Shown: positions 41,036-52,962 of the stretch, piece after piece | Position numbering within the stretch: the stretch's first letter is position 1 | How the letters are laid out: every line of letters begins with the position of its first letter | DNA from: Cucumis sativus | Lineage: Eukaryota > Streptophyta > Magnoliopsida > Cucurbitales > Cucurbitaceae | Direction: 5' to 3' | DNA: 64,000 bases | Assembly: GCF_000004075.3 (NCBI RefSeq) | Contig: NC_026657.2 | Span: 9,734,001 to 9,798,000 of the forward strand | Position numbers and translations under genes: made by a program | Notes under the pieces: generated by a model | Seen by the model: the letters and a program-made list of their open reading frames with translations, nothing else | Database searches by the model: none | Told to the model about the DNA's origin: nothing

Positions 41036-44000
41036 TGTGTACTACTTTAGTTGAATTTCATGTTTCAATCTAATTCAATTTTGTGTTGGTACTACCATGT
41101 ACTAGTAGTTTATGTCTCCGTATAAACTTTTCTATGTATATGAGAATCCGTTGCCAATTTTACCCTCAAAGGTGCTTATGGCTCACTTAAATTAAAATTA
41201 AAATTAAACTAAACTTACCTTGGGTAGTTTAGAATTTGGTTTCCAAATTATAAATATTGAGTTTGAATAGTTGCTATAGTTTTTACAATTGTATGTATCT
41301 AATTTTAACTTACAAAGTTGGTTGATTTTTTTGGGCCTATTTTGTGATATTTAAAGCCCAATTGAAGGTTGAGTTTCCTAACCTCTCCCTTTTGAAGCTC
41401 GACCCAAACTTCGTACAACACATCTTGGAAATCAATTGAAGTTTGGACTCTGCATTCAATTGTTGTTTGTGTTTTACTACCAAATTGTTGCTTAAACTAT
41501 TTCTTTCATGTAACATTAACATGCGAGCCTATAATTTAGTTTTAGACCTTTTGCTTTGATATTAAATCAAGTAAGCTAACAATCTAATATCATGTTTTCA
41601 TTTACACTCTGTTTCTAGTAATTTGGTTTTATTCATTTTTCTAGAAGGAGACTAATTAGAAATATATTTGACAATAGTTTGATCTTTTTCTTTGTTTTCT
41701 TCTTCTTCTTCTTCAAGGAAAAGTAGTTTTTACGCTAAAGCCTTTTTATTTTGCTCAATTATCGCCATTAACTTTTAATATCATCAAATTGAATTACATA
41801 GTTTGATTTTGGCATGAAACAAACCCTTCAACTTTGTCTTATTCTATCTCAAGAGTCTTAACGAAGAAGAAACCAACTTAGAAGAATCTCACTAGTTTTA
41901 TTCATCTCAAGTCTTGCATGAGTGCACAAATTAATTTTTCTGAATTTGAACATAAACTTAGCTCTGAAGTCATTCTTTGGAAGGAAAAAAAAATTAAAAT
42001 GGTACTGTGTCCATATATTTTATAAGTCGTCGTGCACATACGAAAAAGACCTTTTCTTTAGTATGAAATTTGAAGTAGATTCTCACGAGAGGGGAGAAAC
42101 TGCAGTAGTTTGGGATATATTTTGATAAAATTAGTTTAGTTTGTAACGAGGATTGGGAACAAGTTTGGAGTACAAATAGATACTTTTCATAATTTGAATC
42201 TTGATTACCTTTAAAAAAGTGACCAATTTTAGAAATTTTGGGTAGTAGATACTTCCATTTCTAATGGATGGGGAACAAATTAAAAGTCTACATGTATAAG
42301 AAATTTGACAGATGCAGCTGAGGTGGCATATAGAGAGAGTTTGAAGAGGTAAAAATGTGGAAAGACGAAATAGAAATAGAAATAATAATAATGAGAAGAG
42401 TCAAAAGAGTGCATTTCCGAAGCAGAGGTTAAAATTAGGGGTTGGGGACTTTTTGGGCTTTGGGAGGGAATTAAATTCCAATTAGCGCGTTCCATTTGTA
42501 CTTTGTTCGAACTTTTTGGGGTCTCCTCCGTCTGGCTATTTTGAACCTTCAAAGTCCACACCTCTCTCACGTGCACACGTGTTATTTGTTAACCCCTCTT
42601 CCTTCACACTTTTCAAATATTATCTAATTTCCTACCTCTACTTCTCCTTCCCACAGAAACCGCGTCTCCACCCATACTCTCCTCTCATTTATTGTTTTCC
42701 ATTTTTTTCAATATTTATCATCTCTCTCCTCCAATCCCTATGCTTCCCTTCTCCATTCTTCATTCCATGAATCCTACTCCTTAAACATCTTTTCCTTTCA
42801 TTTATACCAATTACTTTTACACTCTATTCAATTATTGTTATCATACATATGCAACACTTCACTTGAGTTTACTTCAGTTATTTATCATTTGTTTTTATTG
42901 TTAAAAAGGCAAAATGTTAATGGGTAAAATATCTTAATTAAAAAATTATTTCTAGATCGAGTATATAAATATATATATAGTTGTATCTGAAAATGAACGA
43001 AATTAAATGGCATAGATATGCTAGATGTAGTGAGATTTGCAAATGAAATAAACAAACCCCAAAAGTGTGTGTAGTGTTATATAGGTTTGTGATTATCCAT
43101 ATAATAAATACACGTATTATTCAAGCTTCACTTACTCTTTTTTTAAGGAACAATATGTATGTATATATATATATATAATTATTTTGAAATCCACGTATCT
43201 AAATTGATTCCTACGTGTTTTGTGAAATTAACAATCTCCACATGCTTTGTTTTTACCAACTATTACTTACTTCATTATTGTTCCTTCTTCTTGGGTTCAT
43301 ATCCACAAAGTCATACACTTCTAAAATTCTATTTTCTTTCTTTCTTTTTCCCATTTTATTTATAAAAAAAAAAAAAAACCAAAGAAGAAATATTTGTGTT
43401 TTGAATAAGTCTAACTATACCACCCCAGAATCAAAGGGAAGTTGAACCTTTGAAATGGTAGTGCCTCCAACCCCAATAAAAGTATAACGAAATATTCAAT
43501 TCATTACCTTTGACTCCTTTTCTGTACTCCTATTCATATATTCCCTAAAAAGCAATATATAATTATATTTAAATAAATGGTGCCTTTTAACCTTCTTTTT
43601 TAAAATTTAAAAGTTAAGAAAAATTTGTTTAATAAATTTATGAACCTTAACCTTACAAATATGTGTGCATATGAAGTTAAAAGTAAAACAATAAAACGGA
43701 ATGGAGGAGAAAATAAAGTGTGTGTATGAATGAAGGAAGCAAAATAGGGAATGGAGAGTGGTGGGTGGGGTTGAAGGATTCAGCTGCACACTACACTACA
43801 CAATACACATCTTCCAATAACCACAAATTTTTTTTCAATGCTTCTCTTTCCATTTGTCCCCTCTCCTTCAACCCTCACAGCTGTCATTTTTCTTCTCTAT
43901 ATATTTTTTTTATTATCTTATTCCTACCATTTTATTAACCCTCTAAATTATTCTACATAATTAATAATGTTTTAATTGCAATGTTTAGTTGTTTTTTTTT

Positions 44001-45330
44001 AAATCTATTTAGTTTTTTAATTCGTCACTCTATTTTCAATTTTGTATACAACAAGTTTTTAAACTCTTATTTATTAATAGGTTCAACAAAAAAAAAAAAA
44101 TAGATTTTTAAACTTTCAATTTTTCCTTTGGGATTTTTTGGCATGAACTTTATAAAATATCAAAATCTTTTTGTCCTATGTTTAATTCATTTAGAGACTT
44201 AGGTGAAAATTTTAAAGTATTTCAAAATGAGGGTGTTTTAAAAAAATAGAAAACAAAATAAACTATTTACCTTCTATTGGAGAAAATTAAAAACCATTAG
44301 AGAGTACACAAAATTTATTATAATTAAAAATACAACTTATGTTAAAGAAAAATTGGTTTTGATTTTGAAAACACTTCTCAAAACCTAGATAACAAAAGAC
44401 ATGGACTAGTGGAGGATATTGATGTTTATAGACTTAATTTTAAAAAAAATTACCAAAACAAGTTACAAAGTCGGATAAGAGCTTGACATTTAACATATTT
44501 CTAGTTAATATTGAACCATTTTTGAAATAAATAAAAAATCAATGACATGTTAATTAAAACACATTTTTAAGATTTAGGACTATTAGACTTTATGTTATGG
44601 TAGAAACTAAACTTGTTATTTAATTTAGAAGTTCAATGTTGAATTTGGTTCACCTTGAATTGAATTGAATTTGATGTGACTTTTGAAAGAGTTGAATGTG
44701 TCTTTCCTCCATCAATGACGGTTTTAACAATTCATAAGTGATTGTAGAGAATGTATCAACAATGGGATGATAAAAAATGTCCTTAACTAAATCATCTTTA
44801 TTTAAACTATTTTCATACTAATTGTTTATCAATTTTGAAAAATACTTATTTTAAGTAACATTTATACTACTTTAAAATCACTTTAAGCTGTTAACAATTT
44901 TTTTTAAAAAAACTATCATAAATGTAGTTTAAAAATAACTTGATAATCTTAAAAAATAATTAGGTGATTATCTTTTGAAATATTTACAAATAATACATAG
45001 TTTTACAAATAAACTTGATATCTCTCACTAACATGATATATTATTTTTTTTTTGTAGTTGAAAAAAACACAAATAAATATGGAGTAACATTTATATCATT
45101 TAAAAAGGCAAATAGATATTTGGGTATTTGCCTTTAAAATAAAGGAAGAAAAGCTATTAAAAATTTTCCTTTTTGCAAAGGTGGTGATGACTTGGTGATT
45201 TTTTCTATACTAAAGAAGCTAAATTTGACTCTTAATATTAGCTTTTCAATTTTTATATTGGAATGTTTTATTATTATTATTTATATAAAAGTATAAAAAT
45301 CGAATTTATAATTTTCTCAATTAAATTCAC
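41036..45330. other. Intergenic region between the proline-rich and CML genes
   Basis: No gene could be supported in about 4.3 kb. A GC-richer, promoter-like patch at about 42420-42700 contains paired G-boxes at 42568-42581 and a 3' CT-rich tract. Another pyrimidine-rich patch lies at 43720-43920. The stretch 43990-44640 has iterated AAACTTTCAATTTT-like phrases typical of degenerate dispersed repeats. Confidence 0.45.
42568..42581. promoter_or_regulatory. Paired G-boxes (CACGTGCACACGTG)
   Basis: Two CACGTG hexamers with starts 8 bp apart in a GC-richer, CT-flanked stretch, but with no recognisable coding gene immediately downstream. The closest plus-strand gene starts about 2.9 kb away. Confidence 0.45.
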
Positions 45331-45343
45331 ATCCTTGGAATTC

Positions 45344-45351
45344 TATATAAA
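45344..45351 (+). promoter_or_regulatory. TATA box of the CML gene
   Basis: TATATAAA followed by ACCCCC lies 126 bp before the CML start codon. The leader contains a (CT)n run at about 45411-45428, a common feature of plant 5' leaders. Confidence 0.6.
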
Positions 45352-45476
45352 CCCCCAGCTCAGATTCCGCCATTCTCAACCCTCCTCTGTTTCTCTTCCT
45401 TCCCGTTTCCCTCTCTCTCTCTCTCTCTGTTTGTTTCCCGAGAAAATTTTCTGAAGAAAGAGGAAAAAGAAAAAAC

Positions 45477-46801
45477 ATGACTGAAGTACTCAGTGAAGAA
45501 CAGATCGTGGAGTTCAAGGAAGCCTTTTGTCTGTTCGACAAGGACGGCGATGGTGAGTTCCCCTGTTTTTCATTTGATTTTCTTTTCGTTCACAGAGTGG
45601 TTTGAAAGTCAGATTTTTTTTTTTTTTATGACTTTGAGCCGTGATTTTAGGTTGCATTACTATTGAGGAATTGGCGACGGTGATCCGATCGTTGGATCAG
45701 AATCCGACGGAGGAAGAGCTTCAGGATATGATCAAGGAAGTCGATGTCGACGGCAATGGAACTATCGAATTTGCTGAGTTCCTCAATTTAATGGCCAAGA
45801 AAATTAAGGTATACTACCAAATAATCCCCTCACGACATGTCGTGTCATGAATCAACGTTTTTTAATATCGATTCTTCTTTTTTTCCTTTAACAGGAAACC
45901 GATGCGGAAGAAGAGCTGAAAGAGGCTTTCAAAGTGTTCGACAAAGATCAAAACGGATACATCTCAGCCACCGAGGTACTTCATTTTATTGTATTTTTTT
46001 TCCACTTACAATTTCTCCATTAATTTGTTTTCTTTTTGCTTTTTTAATGTTCAAAATAACACATTTCATTTTTGTACTTCCCATATTTTCAAAATTCATT
46101 CGAGATCTATTGAGGGTTTGAGTTTTTTCTTTTTCTTTTTCGTTTTAATCCAAAATAAAACGTACATTAAGATTTCCCGGTTGAACAACACATTACATAT
46201 AATAATAATAAATAACATTATTTTATGTTTCAAGACCCAAATAAAAAAGAAAATACATTAAATACTCTCATCGCTTTAAAAAAAATTGCAATATTTACTT
46301 GACCATTTTATAAAGGTACAACTAGTGAGTTTTATGAAAAAAGAATTGAGATTCGTTGATAAAAAAGGCAATATTGCAAAATTAAAAATAAATCCGAAGT
46401 ATATATGACATGTAATAAATGGTAGGATATGATAAATTAGAAAAAAAAAATAGTGATAAATTAGAAAAGATATTTGAGTGGGAGTAGAGTACAATGAACC
46501 GTATATGTAGTACGTAGTACCATGTACCTCTCCGCACTGGATTAAGGAATATTGGTAATAAAAAAAATGATGGTGTGATTATTCGTTGACTTTAGAGGAA
46601 GTAGAGAATCTAACGGCTGAGAAAAATAGTGATGATTTTATTTAATTTAAAAATAATGTGCAGCTGAGGCACGTGATGATCAACCTCGGGGAGAAGCTGA
46701 CAGACGATGAAGTGGAGCAAATGATCAAAGAGGCCGATCTTGACGGTGATGGTCAAGTCAACTTTGAAGAATTCGTCAAGATGATGATGGCCGTTGGATG
46801 A
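45477..46801 (+). CDS. CML11: Calmodulin-like protein (CML8/CML11 type), 4 exons
   Basis: Exons 45477-45552, 45651-45808, 45895-45975 and 46664-46801 encode 150 aa, one residue longer than canonical plant calmodulin. It has four complete EF-hands with loops at residues 21-32, 57-68, 94-105 and 130-141, each starting with Asp and ending with Glu. All four should therefore bind Ca2+. C27 in the first loop is the usual plant calmodulin Cys. Substitutions relative to canonical calmodulin (start [44 protein letters not shown], end MMMAVG) place it in the divergent CML8/CML11 clade rather than among CAM1-7. The protein is a cytosolic/nuclear Ca2+ sensor that activates target proteins. Three introns, the last of 688 nt. 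Symbol CML11 is preferred by synteny; CML8 is possible. There is no long Gln-rich N-terminal extension. Confidence 0.95.
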
Positions 46802-49800
46802 TTGTTTCAAAAACTTGCTTTTTAAAATCAACAGTCCCAAAAAAGTATGGGATTTACTCAATTACTCAATTTCATTTATTTTCATATACTTTCATTTATT
46901 TCCTGCTTTTTTCTTTTACGTAATTATCATTTAATTTGTAGCCTTCTTTTCCCTTTTACTCCCAACTTGTTCATTAATGTAAGCAGTGAGCACCACTTTA
47001 TTCTTAAATAACCATTTTTACTGTTCATCTCTTTTTGCCTCCTTTTCTCATTTCTCTTCTAAAATCTTTTTTTATATTGCATTTTTTTCATCTTAAATAA
47101 TTTATTCTTTGCTACAAACAAAAAAAATATACATATTATCTTGAATTTGTACGAATTTGTACATGTGACTTCAAAACCACCTACGTGTCTCCTCAACTTT
47201 ATGTTCTTTGTATAATATATATTCAATATTTAAATTTAGAGATGTTTGACCCACATAAGTTCAAAGATGATATATTAAACTTCAAAAGTTTATCTTTGAA
47301 GTGTAGAGTTATAAGATTGAATTTCAATCCTTAATAGTTATGAAAACTAAATTAAAGATAAGTGGTTGTATTTGAATATTAACTATACTTTATGTACGAT
47401 CATTTAGAATATGTAAATTGGAAGCTATGACTTTTATGGTTGAATCGTGGTAAGATAGAGAAGGTGTGAGGTAAGGCTTAGACCATTCAAATATATAATC
47501 TAATAAACTTCAAAACGCGGTGTTTATAGATAGATACCACTTTATTCTTTTCTTTTTTTTTTTAGATTCTTCTTCTACTATTTATTATTTTTGTCAATTT
47601 CTTCTTTGAAAAAACTTAATTTTCATTGATAAACAAATTTAATTTGAAACTTCCATTCATAATTCTATAATGTTTATATTTAATTTAGTATATGTGTTTA
47701 GTAGATAGTTGAAGTCACCAAATTTTGTATTTAAAAAACATTTCAACAATTTGATTACCTATTACTTGAAAAGGACAAATAGACAGTAGATCCATTTAGG
47801 TGGTTGAGATTCATTCCATCATCATTAATATTGAATTTTGTTTTGTTTGAATACACAATCACATCTATGATACGTATTTTGCAACACTGAAATATTGTTA
47901 TTAAAACACTATTTCTAAATGTTATATTGAATATTGAGTTATTTTATTCAAGATAGTAAAAAAATAATAAACATTAAAAGTTAACCTATTAAATTATACA
48001 CTTAAACTAATTAACATAAAATATGCATTAACTAGTTGAAAAAAAACGAGAGGTTCAAATCTTTTGTCCCACTGTTGTACTCTGTGGAAAAAAAACATAT
48101 TAGTTAATTTCTTTATTCATTTTTTTGTCTTTTTCTTTTACAATATATAAAATAAGGCTTCTGTGAAATTTAAACTTAGATTAGGTAAACTTTGGTGGAA
48201 TTTAGTATTCAAGTAGGGTTTAGGTGAACTATACAGTGCCTAATTGCTATTTAAAATATTTTAAATACCAAATTTGTGTGGATGTTAGTCAACGAATGCA
48301 TGGGATGTTCTTCAAGCCACCAAAGAAAAATGAAATCTTTGATTATAGGTAGTTAAGTCGTGCACAATGGTGTCACACTTACTATGATACAAAGGATACC
48401 ATGAATAGATCCACTAAAATGGAGTTCACAAATGACATCAATGAAAATCTAGATCTCATTTGTGTAAAATAATTTTTTAATCATCTGACATTAGCTATAT
48501 TGAATTGATGAATATAGAAAGAAATATACGATGATGGTTCGAAGTTGTTGAACTACTTTTTGTGAGTGAGTAATTTATTGTCGTGATCTTTTAACTAATG
48601 TTGATGTAGTTTGAGGATCACAAATTTGAATTTGAATTAAATTAATAACAAAAGGAATTCTCACCAACGTTTTGGTTTTAAAAAATAAAGTTAATATGAT
48701 AGTGGTTATTCAGGTAGTTTCAAATATTAAACTAAACATATGGCTAATTGAATATAAATAAAGTAAAGAATTTTAAAATGTCTTAGTTTGGAAAGAATTT
48801 TCGATTTATTTCTTCTACAGTTTTTATAATGACGTGGATATTTGAATTATTCTTAGTCAACATTCAAGAATAAAAGATAAATTTCTCGTAACTATTTTTT
48901 AATAAATAAATTGACTTGATTTTTTAAAAAAACATTAATAAGAAGTAGGTAAGTAAAGGAGAAATTCGAAGACAAAAATAATGAATATTTATGGGGCTAC
49001 ATTTTAAAAAAAATAATAAACCAAAAAAAGCAAATCCAAATGAATGCCAAACTATACTAAAAGTTTTTATGCAACCAAAATTTATTAGTCTGAAAAGTTT
49101 TGTGTAGTTGAACTTTTTAATATCAGATTTTGTAAGTTTATACCATTTTAGTTCATAAAATTTTAAAATATCTATTTTTATGGTTAATTTTATCATATTT
49201 TCATCGGTTGGCTCTTTGTTTTAAAATGGACTATTATAATTTTTTTAGTATAATAGCAAAGTTGAAAAAAAATAAAAAATGTAATGTCAATTATCACAAA
49301 ATTGGCTTACTAAAAAGATACTTTTTAATAAGTGGATTAATTGAAAATGATTTTTCTACTATTGTGAAATAAATCTTATTTACATCTAGTAGTTGTCGCA
49401 CAAAAAATGATTGACATTGTAGGAGTTGGCAATCATGTTGACATCAAAGATGAAATAAAGGAACGTTTTGATGAAAGCTACTTCTATTTTTTGAGACATG
49501 GTGAGGGTTAAGCCTCATGCTGGTCTATCTTTCTGGTTGAACTTGTAAATTATTAATAGTGTTACAACATGAAACAAGTGTTTAATTATTATGCTTTGTA
49601 ACATTAGGGATCTTGGGAACTTTATAAATAAGGGTATCACTAAGTAGGAATGATTAGCAAGTGCAAATCTTGATGTTATCTTACACACAATTAAGACAAA
49701 TGAAGATTTAAAAAAAAAAACTAATAATATTTTTTAGAATATTGGATAGGAAAGATTTCGAACTACAAATTTTAGAGTTATTATACTGATATGTGAATAG

Positions 49801-50148
49801 AGTTGGGAGAAAGATAAACTTTAGTGAGAGAATTAAAATTTATATATTAATAAATTACAAATGCCTTCCCAAATGAAAATCCACTAACAAACAAATGAAA
49901 GGTATAAATGGGGTTAAATTTAAATCACAATATCACATTATGTATTCTGGGCGGGAAGAAAAGAAATTCATAAGAACAGCAACTCCAACCATATTTTCGT
50001 TTCAAAGGCCAACAACGAGTTCAACTTCAAGCCGATCATGGTGTTCTTCGCTCTTGAAACGTTGCTGAAATAGTAAAAAAGAAAATCAATGAAAGAAAAC
50101 CACTCCGAAACTCCAATGCTGGATGTCAATGATCTCCACAAAATCCAT
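46802..50148. other. Intergenic region between the CML and acidic-protein genes
   Basis: The first ~200 bp are the presumptive CML 3' UTR, and the last ~200 bp before 50149 the 3' UTR of the minus-strand acidic-protein gene. The rest is AT-rich with no gene. A block at 48290-48480 resembles, in diverged form and the same orientation, the block at 8905-9065, marking a dispersed repeat family. Confidence 0.45.
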
Positions 50149-52842
50149 TCAATTGATTGCTGTAGCACAGCAGATGCAGGTCCCAAAAATGAGGGATTTC
50201 GTTCTGCGCTTCCCTTTACGGATCGGCGATGGTGGTGGTAAGTTTTTCGCTTCCTTCTTCTCACTGACGAAGTTATTTTGATCGATTGCTTTGATTTCCA
50301 TCCTTGATTCTTCTTTTTCTTTCACGAATCCTGGGAAAGAAGGCCTCGATTTCTCTGAGTCGCTTCTTCCTAACTTCACCACTCGTTTCTCCATTGGATT
50401 TGGGAAGCTAATCTCCTGCAGATTTGGTAAGTCTTCGATTGTCTTAATTTGGTATAGCAATGGAATTTTCTCTGTTTCTCCTGTTTTTCCTTCGATTTGG
50501 ATATCTATATTGAAGCTAGGTGATTTACGCATCTCGATATGACCAATTGAATTTTCGGAAATTGATTCATTGCTTGTTCTTCCTGGAGAATCTTGATCTT
50601 CTCCTCCAAATGTGGAGAATGGAAGTGTTGCTAAACTCTGTTCGTCGATTGGATTTGTCGATGGTTCAGTTTCTGTGGGTGTTGATGAAGCTGTTTGGGT
50701 ATAACTTGGGGAATCCGAGGGATTGCTCTTGGATTTTTCAGTTTCTGTATCCGTTTCTTGCCTTGGTGCTGAAATCGATTCATCTGTACTTTCTGCAGTT
50801 TGAAAAGCTATTGTAGTTTCCTTTTGCTGAGTTTGTGGTTGAAAACCTAAAATAGGCTCAAATAGGCTTTCATCTGGTTCTCGTCTTTCCACTTCGTGTT
50901 CATTGTTTGTTGAAAGTTCAGTTGTCTCTCCCATCTCCTCATTCTTATGCTTGCAATCTCCAATGGATAAATTTAAAATATCCATACCTTGTTCGGAAAT
51001 TTCCAGATATTCTCCATCTGAATCCTCGCAATCCTCTACAGGAGCCTCGTTCCTGTTCTCTGTAACAAATTCAGGAGAAACTTCAGCTTCTTCTGCATTG
51101 TTCTCAGAGTGCGACTCAGTTGTGTTAAATTCCTCTTCGACCTCATTTGAAATCTTAGATTGAGTTGGAATATTGTCTTCATCTACTGTTTCAGTTCCTA
51201 AATGTTCTCTTAATTGGAATTCTTCCTTGTTTTCAACCTCAGGAATTTGCACAGATGAATTGGGTGATTCTATCACCAGACACTCTTCTGCCAGCGAGCA
51301 TGAAGTATTATGACATGTCAAATCGGTCACAGTACCTTTATCTTTAGTATCAACATTTTTGGCAGCTGGCACTGTATACCCATGGCATTGCCTTGGCTCT
51401 ACTAGATCACCCTTTTTCTTCTCCATATCCGTGTCCCCATCATCACTCGATCCTGTCAATGATTCAGCGTTGGTTTCAGGTGGCTCGTGCTGAATAGACC
51501 TAAGATCTGAGCTATTTTCAGAATTTGGATTTTTTGATGCATCTATTAACATGTCGAAGTTGGAGCTGTTGCCCCTCTGTTCATCGTTTCCCTTATCCGC
51601 GTCCCAATCAGTACGAACAACTTGATTAGTATCCAAATTTGAAGTTTTTTCAGATTTTGGATTTTCTGATGAATTTATCATCTCGAAGTTGGAACCCTTT
51701 CTCCTCTCTTCATCGTTTTCCTTATCAGTATCAATAACTTGATCAGAATCGAAGTTTGAATTCGTTTCAGATTTTGGATCCTTTGGTGCATGTGTTGTGT
51801 TCAAGCTTGAACCTCTTCCTCTTTCTCCATCATTTTCCTTATCTGTATCTCGATCATTATCAACAACTTGATCGATATTAACATCTGATGTCTTTTCAGA
51901 TTTTTCATCTTCTGATGCATGTGTTATCATGTCGATGATGGAATCATTTCCTTTCTCTCCATCATTTTCCTTATTAGTATCTCGGTCAGTATCAATAACT
52001 GGATCCATATTGGTGTTTTCTTCTGAATCTGGCACGGCACAATCTGCTGAATGGCAAGTGTTTTTCGAGCTCGATTCTAAAGCATCCTTGCATTTTTCTT
52101 CAGTCTTCTCAAGGTTTGGCTCATTCAATGAAAGTACTGCTGCGTTTAAATTGGAACCTCTCTTCTCTTCTTCCTCTGTTTCAATTTGGAGCAAAGAGAA
52201 CTATTGCTTTTATGCTATAAAATTTTATAGTTCTGTATGGGATTGAAATTTCACAGTAAATACTAAATTAAAGAGATTTACACTTCAGCTGACCTTTCTG
52301 ATTTGAAGCCTGCTTTTCATGCTCATTTCCATCGGATCTATTTTCTTCCGAGTTGAACTCCACATCTTTATTTTCTTTAGACTTGACCTCGACCACATTG
52401 TCCTCTATAGTTCGATCATGTAAGTTTTCAGAAACCACTTGAAACTCTTCTATATTGCATACTTTATTTTTCTCTTCCTCTGCATAAATATGTACGCTGA
52501 ATAAGAAACTAGAATTCTGGAATTTGTCTGCATTAGAGATCTTCAAATTCTACCCATACCTTTCTCGTTCACATGATGATTACCATTTACTTTATCTGCC
52601 GCACCAGAACTCAGCCTTGCCTCTTTTTGGCTGAAGCCTGCAACTTCATCGCCTTCTTCTTCATTTTTCTCGCCTTCTAGTAAAAAAAATTCTGGACCTT
52701 CGGCTTTTTCCTTTTCTTCCTCTGAACCAATAGAAAGCAAAACACGATTATACATGTAATAAACTAGTCTTTACCTAGCTAATCAGACTTCAAAATTACC
52801 TCTAAACTCAGATGTGTTATTGTTTCCCATCTCATTTCCCAT
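50149..52842 (-). CDS. Large acidic repeat-containing protein of unknown function, 4 coding exons
   Basis: Minus-strand coding exons 52842-52800, 52721-52560, 52479-52294 and 52175-50149 encode 805 aa. All introns are phase 1 and follow GT-AG. I do not recognise the family. The product is highly acidic and hydrophilic (Glu/Asp/Ser/Thr/Asn-rich), predicted to be largely disordered, with no membrane segment. The start MGNEMGNNN fits an N-myristoylation site (Gly2). Exons 2, 3 and 4 each begin with an EEEK/EEEE motif across the junction. Residues ~188-355 are four tandem ~40-residue repeats (DQVVDTDRDTDKEN-type). The C-terminus turns basic (PPPSPIRKGKRRTKSLIFG) and ends TCICCATAIN, a short Cys cluster. 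The basic-plus-Cys tail looks conserved-motif-like and supports the stop at 50149. Possible membrane-peripheral or scaffold role is inference only. Confidence 0.82.
51502..52005 (-). repeat. Four tandem ~40-residue coding repeats in the acidic protein
   Basis: Units of 44, 43, 39 and 42 residues start with D/NQVV(I)D-like sequence, then DTDKEND, an E/R-rich patch, a hydrophobic step and a PKSEKTS-like end. The first starts at 52005 on the minus strand and the last ends at 51502. They are diverged but clearly related, so the protein grew by internal duplication. Confidence 0.8.
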
Positions 52843-52859
52843 ATTCAACTCAACAAATC

Positions 52860-52962
52860 CTGCTATTAAGGGTTTAATAAACACTCACAATTGTATAACT
52901 AGACAAGCTTGAATAAAATCTGAACTAAATGGAGGGTTCTTCTATACTCAGAACTTCCTTAC
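52860..52962 (-). other. Predicted 5' UTR intron of the acidic-protein gene
   Basis: On the minus strand a donor (AATG|GTAAGG) at 52962 and an acceptor (AATAGCAG|GA) ending at 52860 enclose 103 nt, just upstream of the start codon at 52842. If spliced, the leader holds a five-codon uORF (MDLLS) that ends next to the main ATG. Inferred from splice signals only. Confidence 0.4.
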
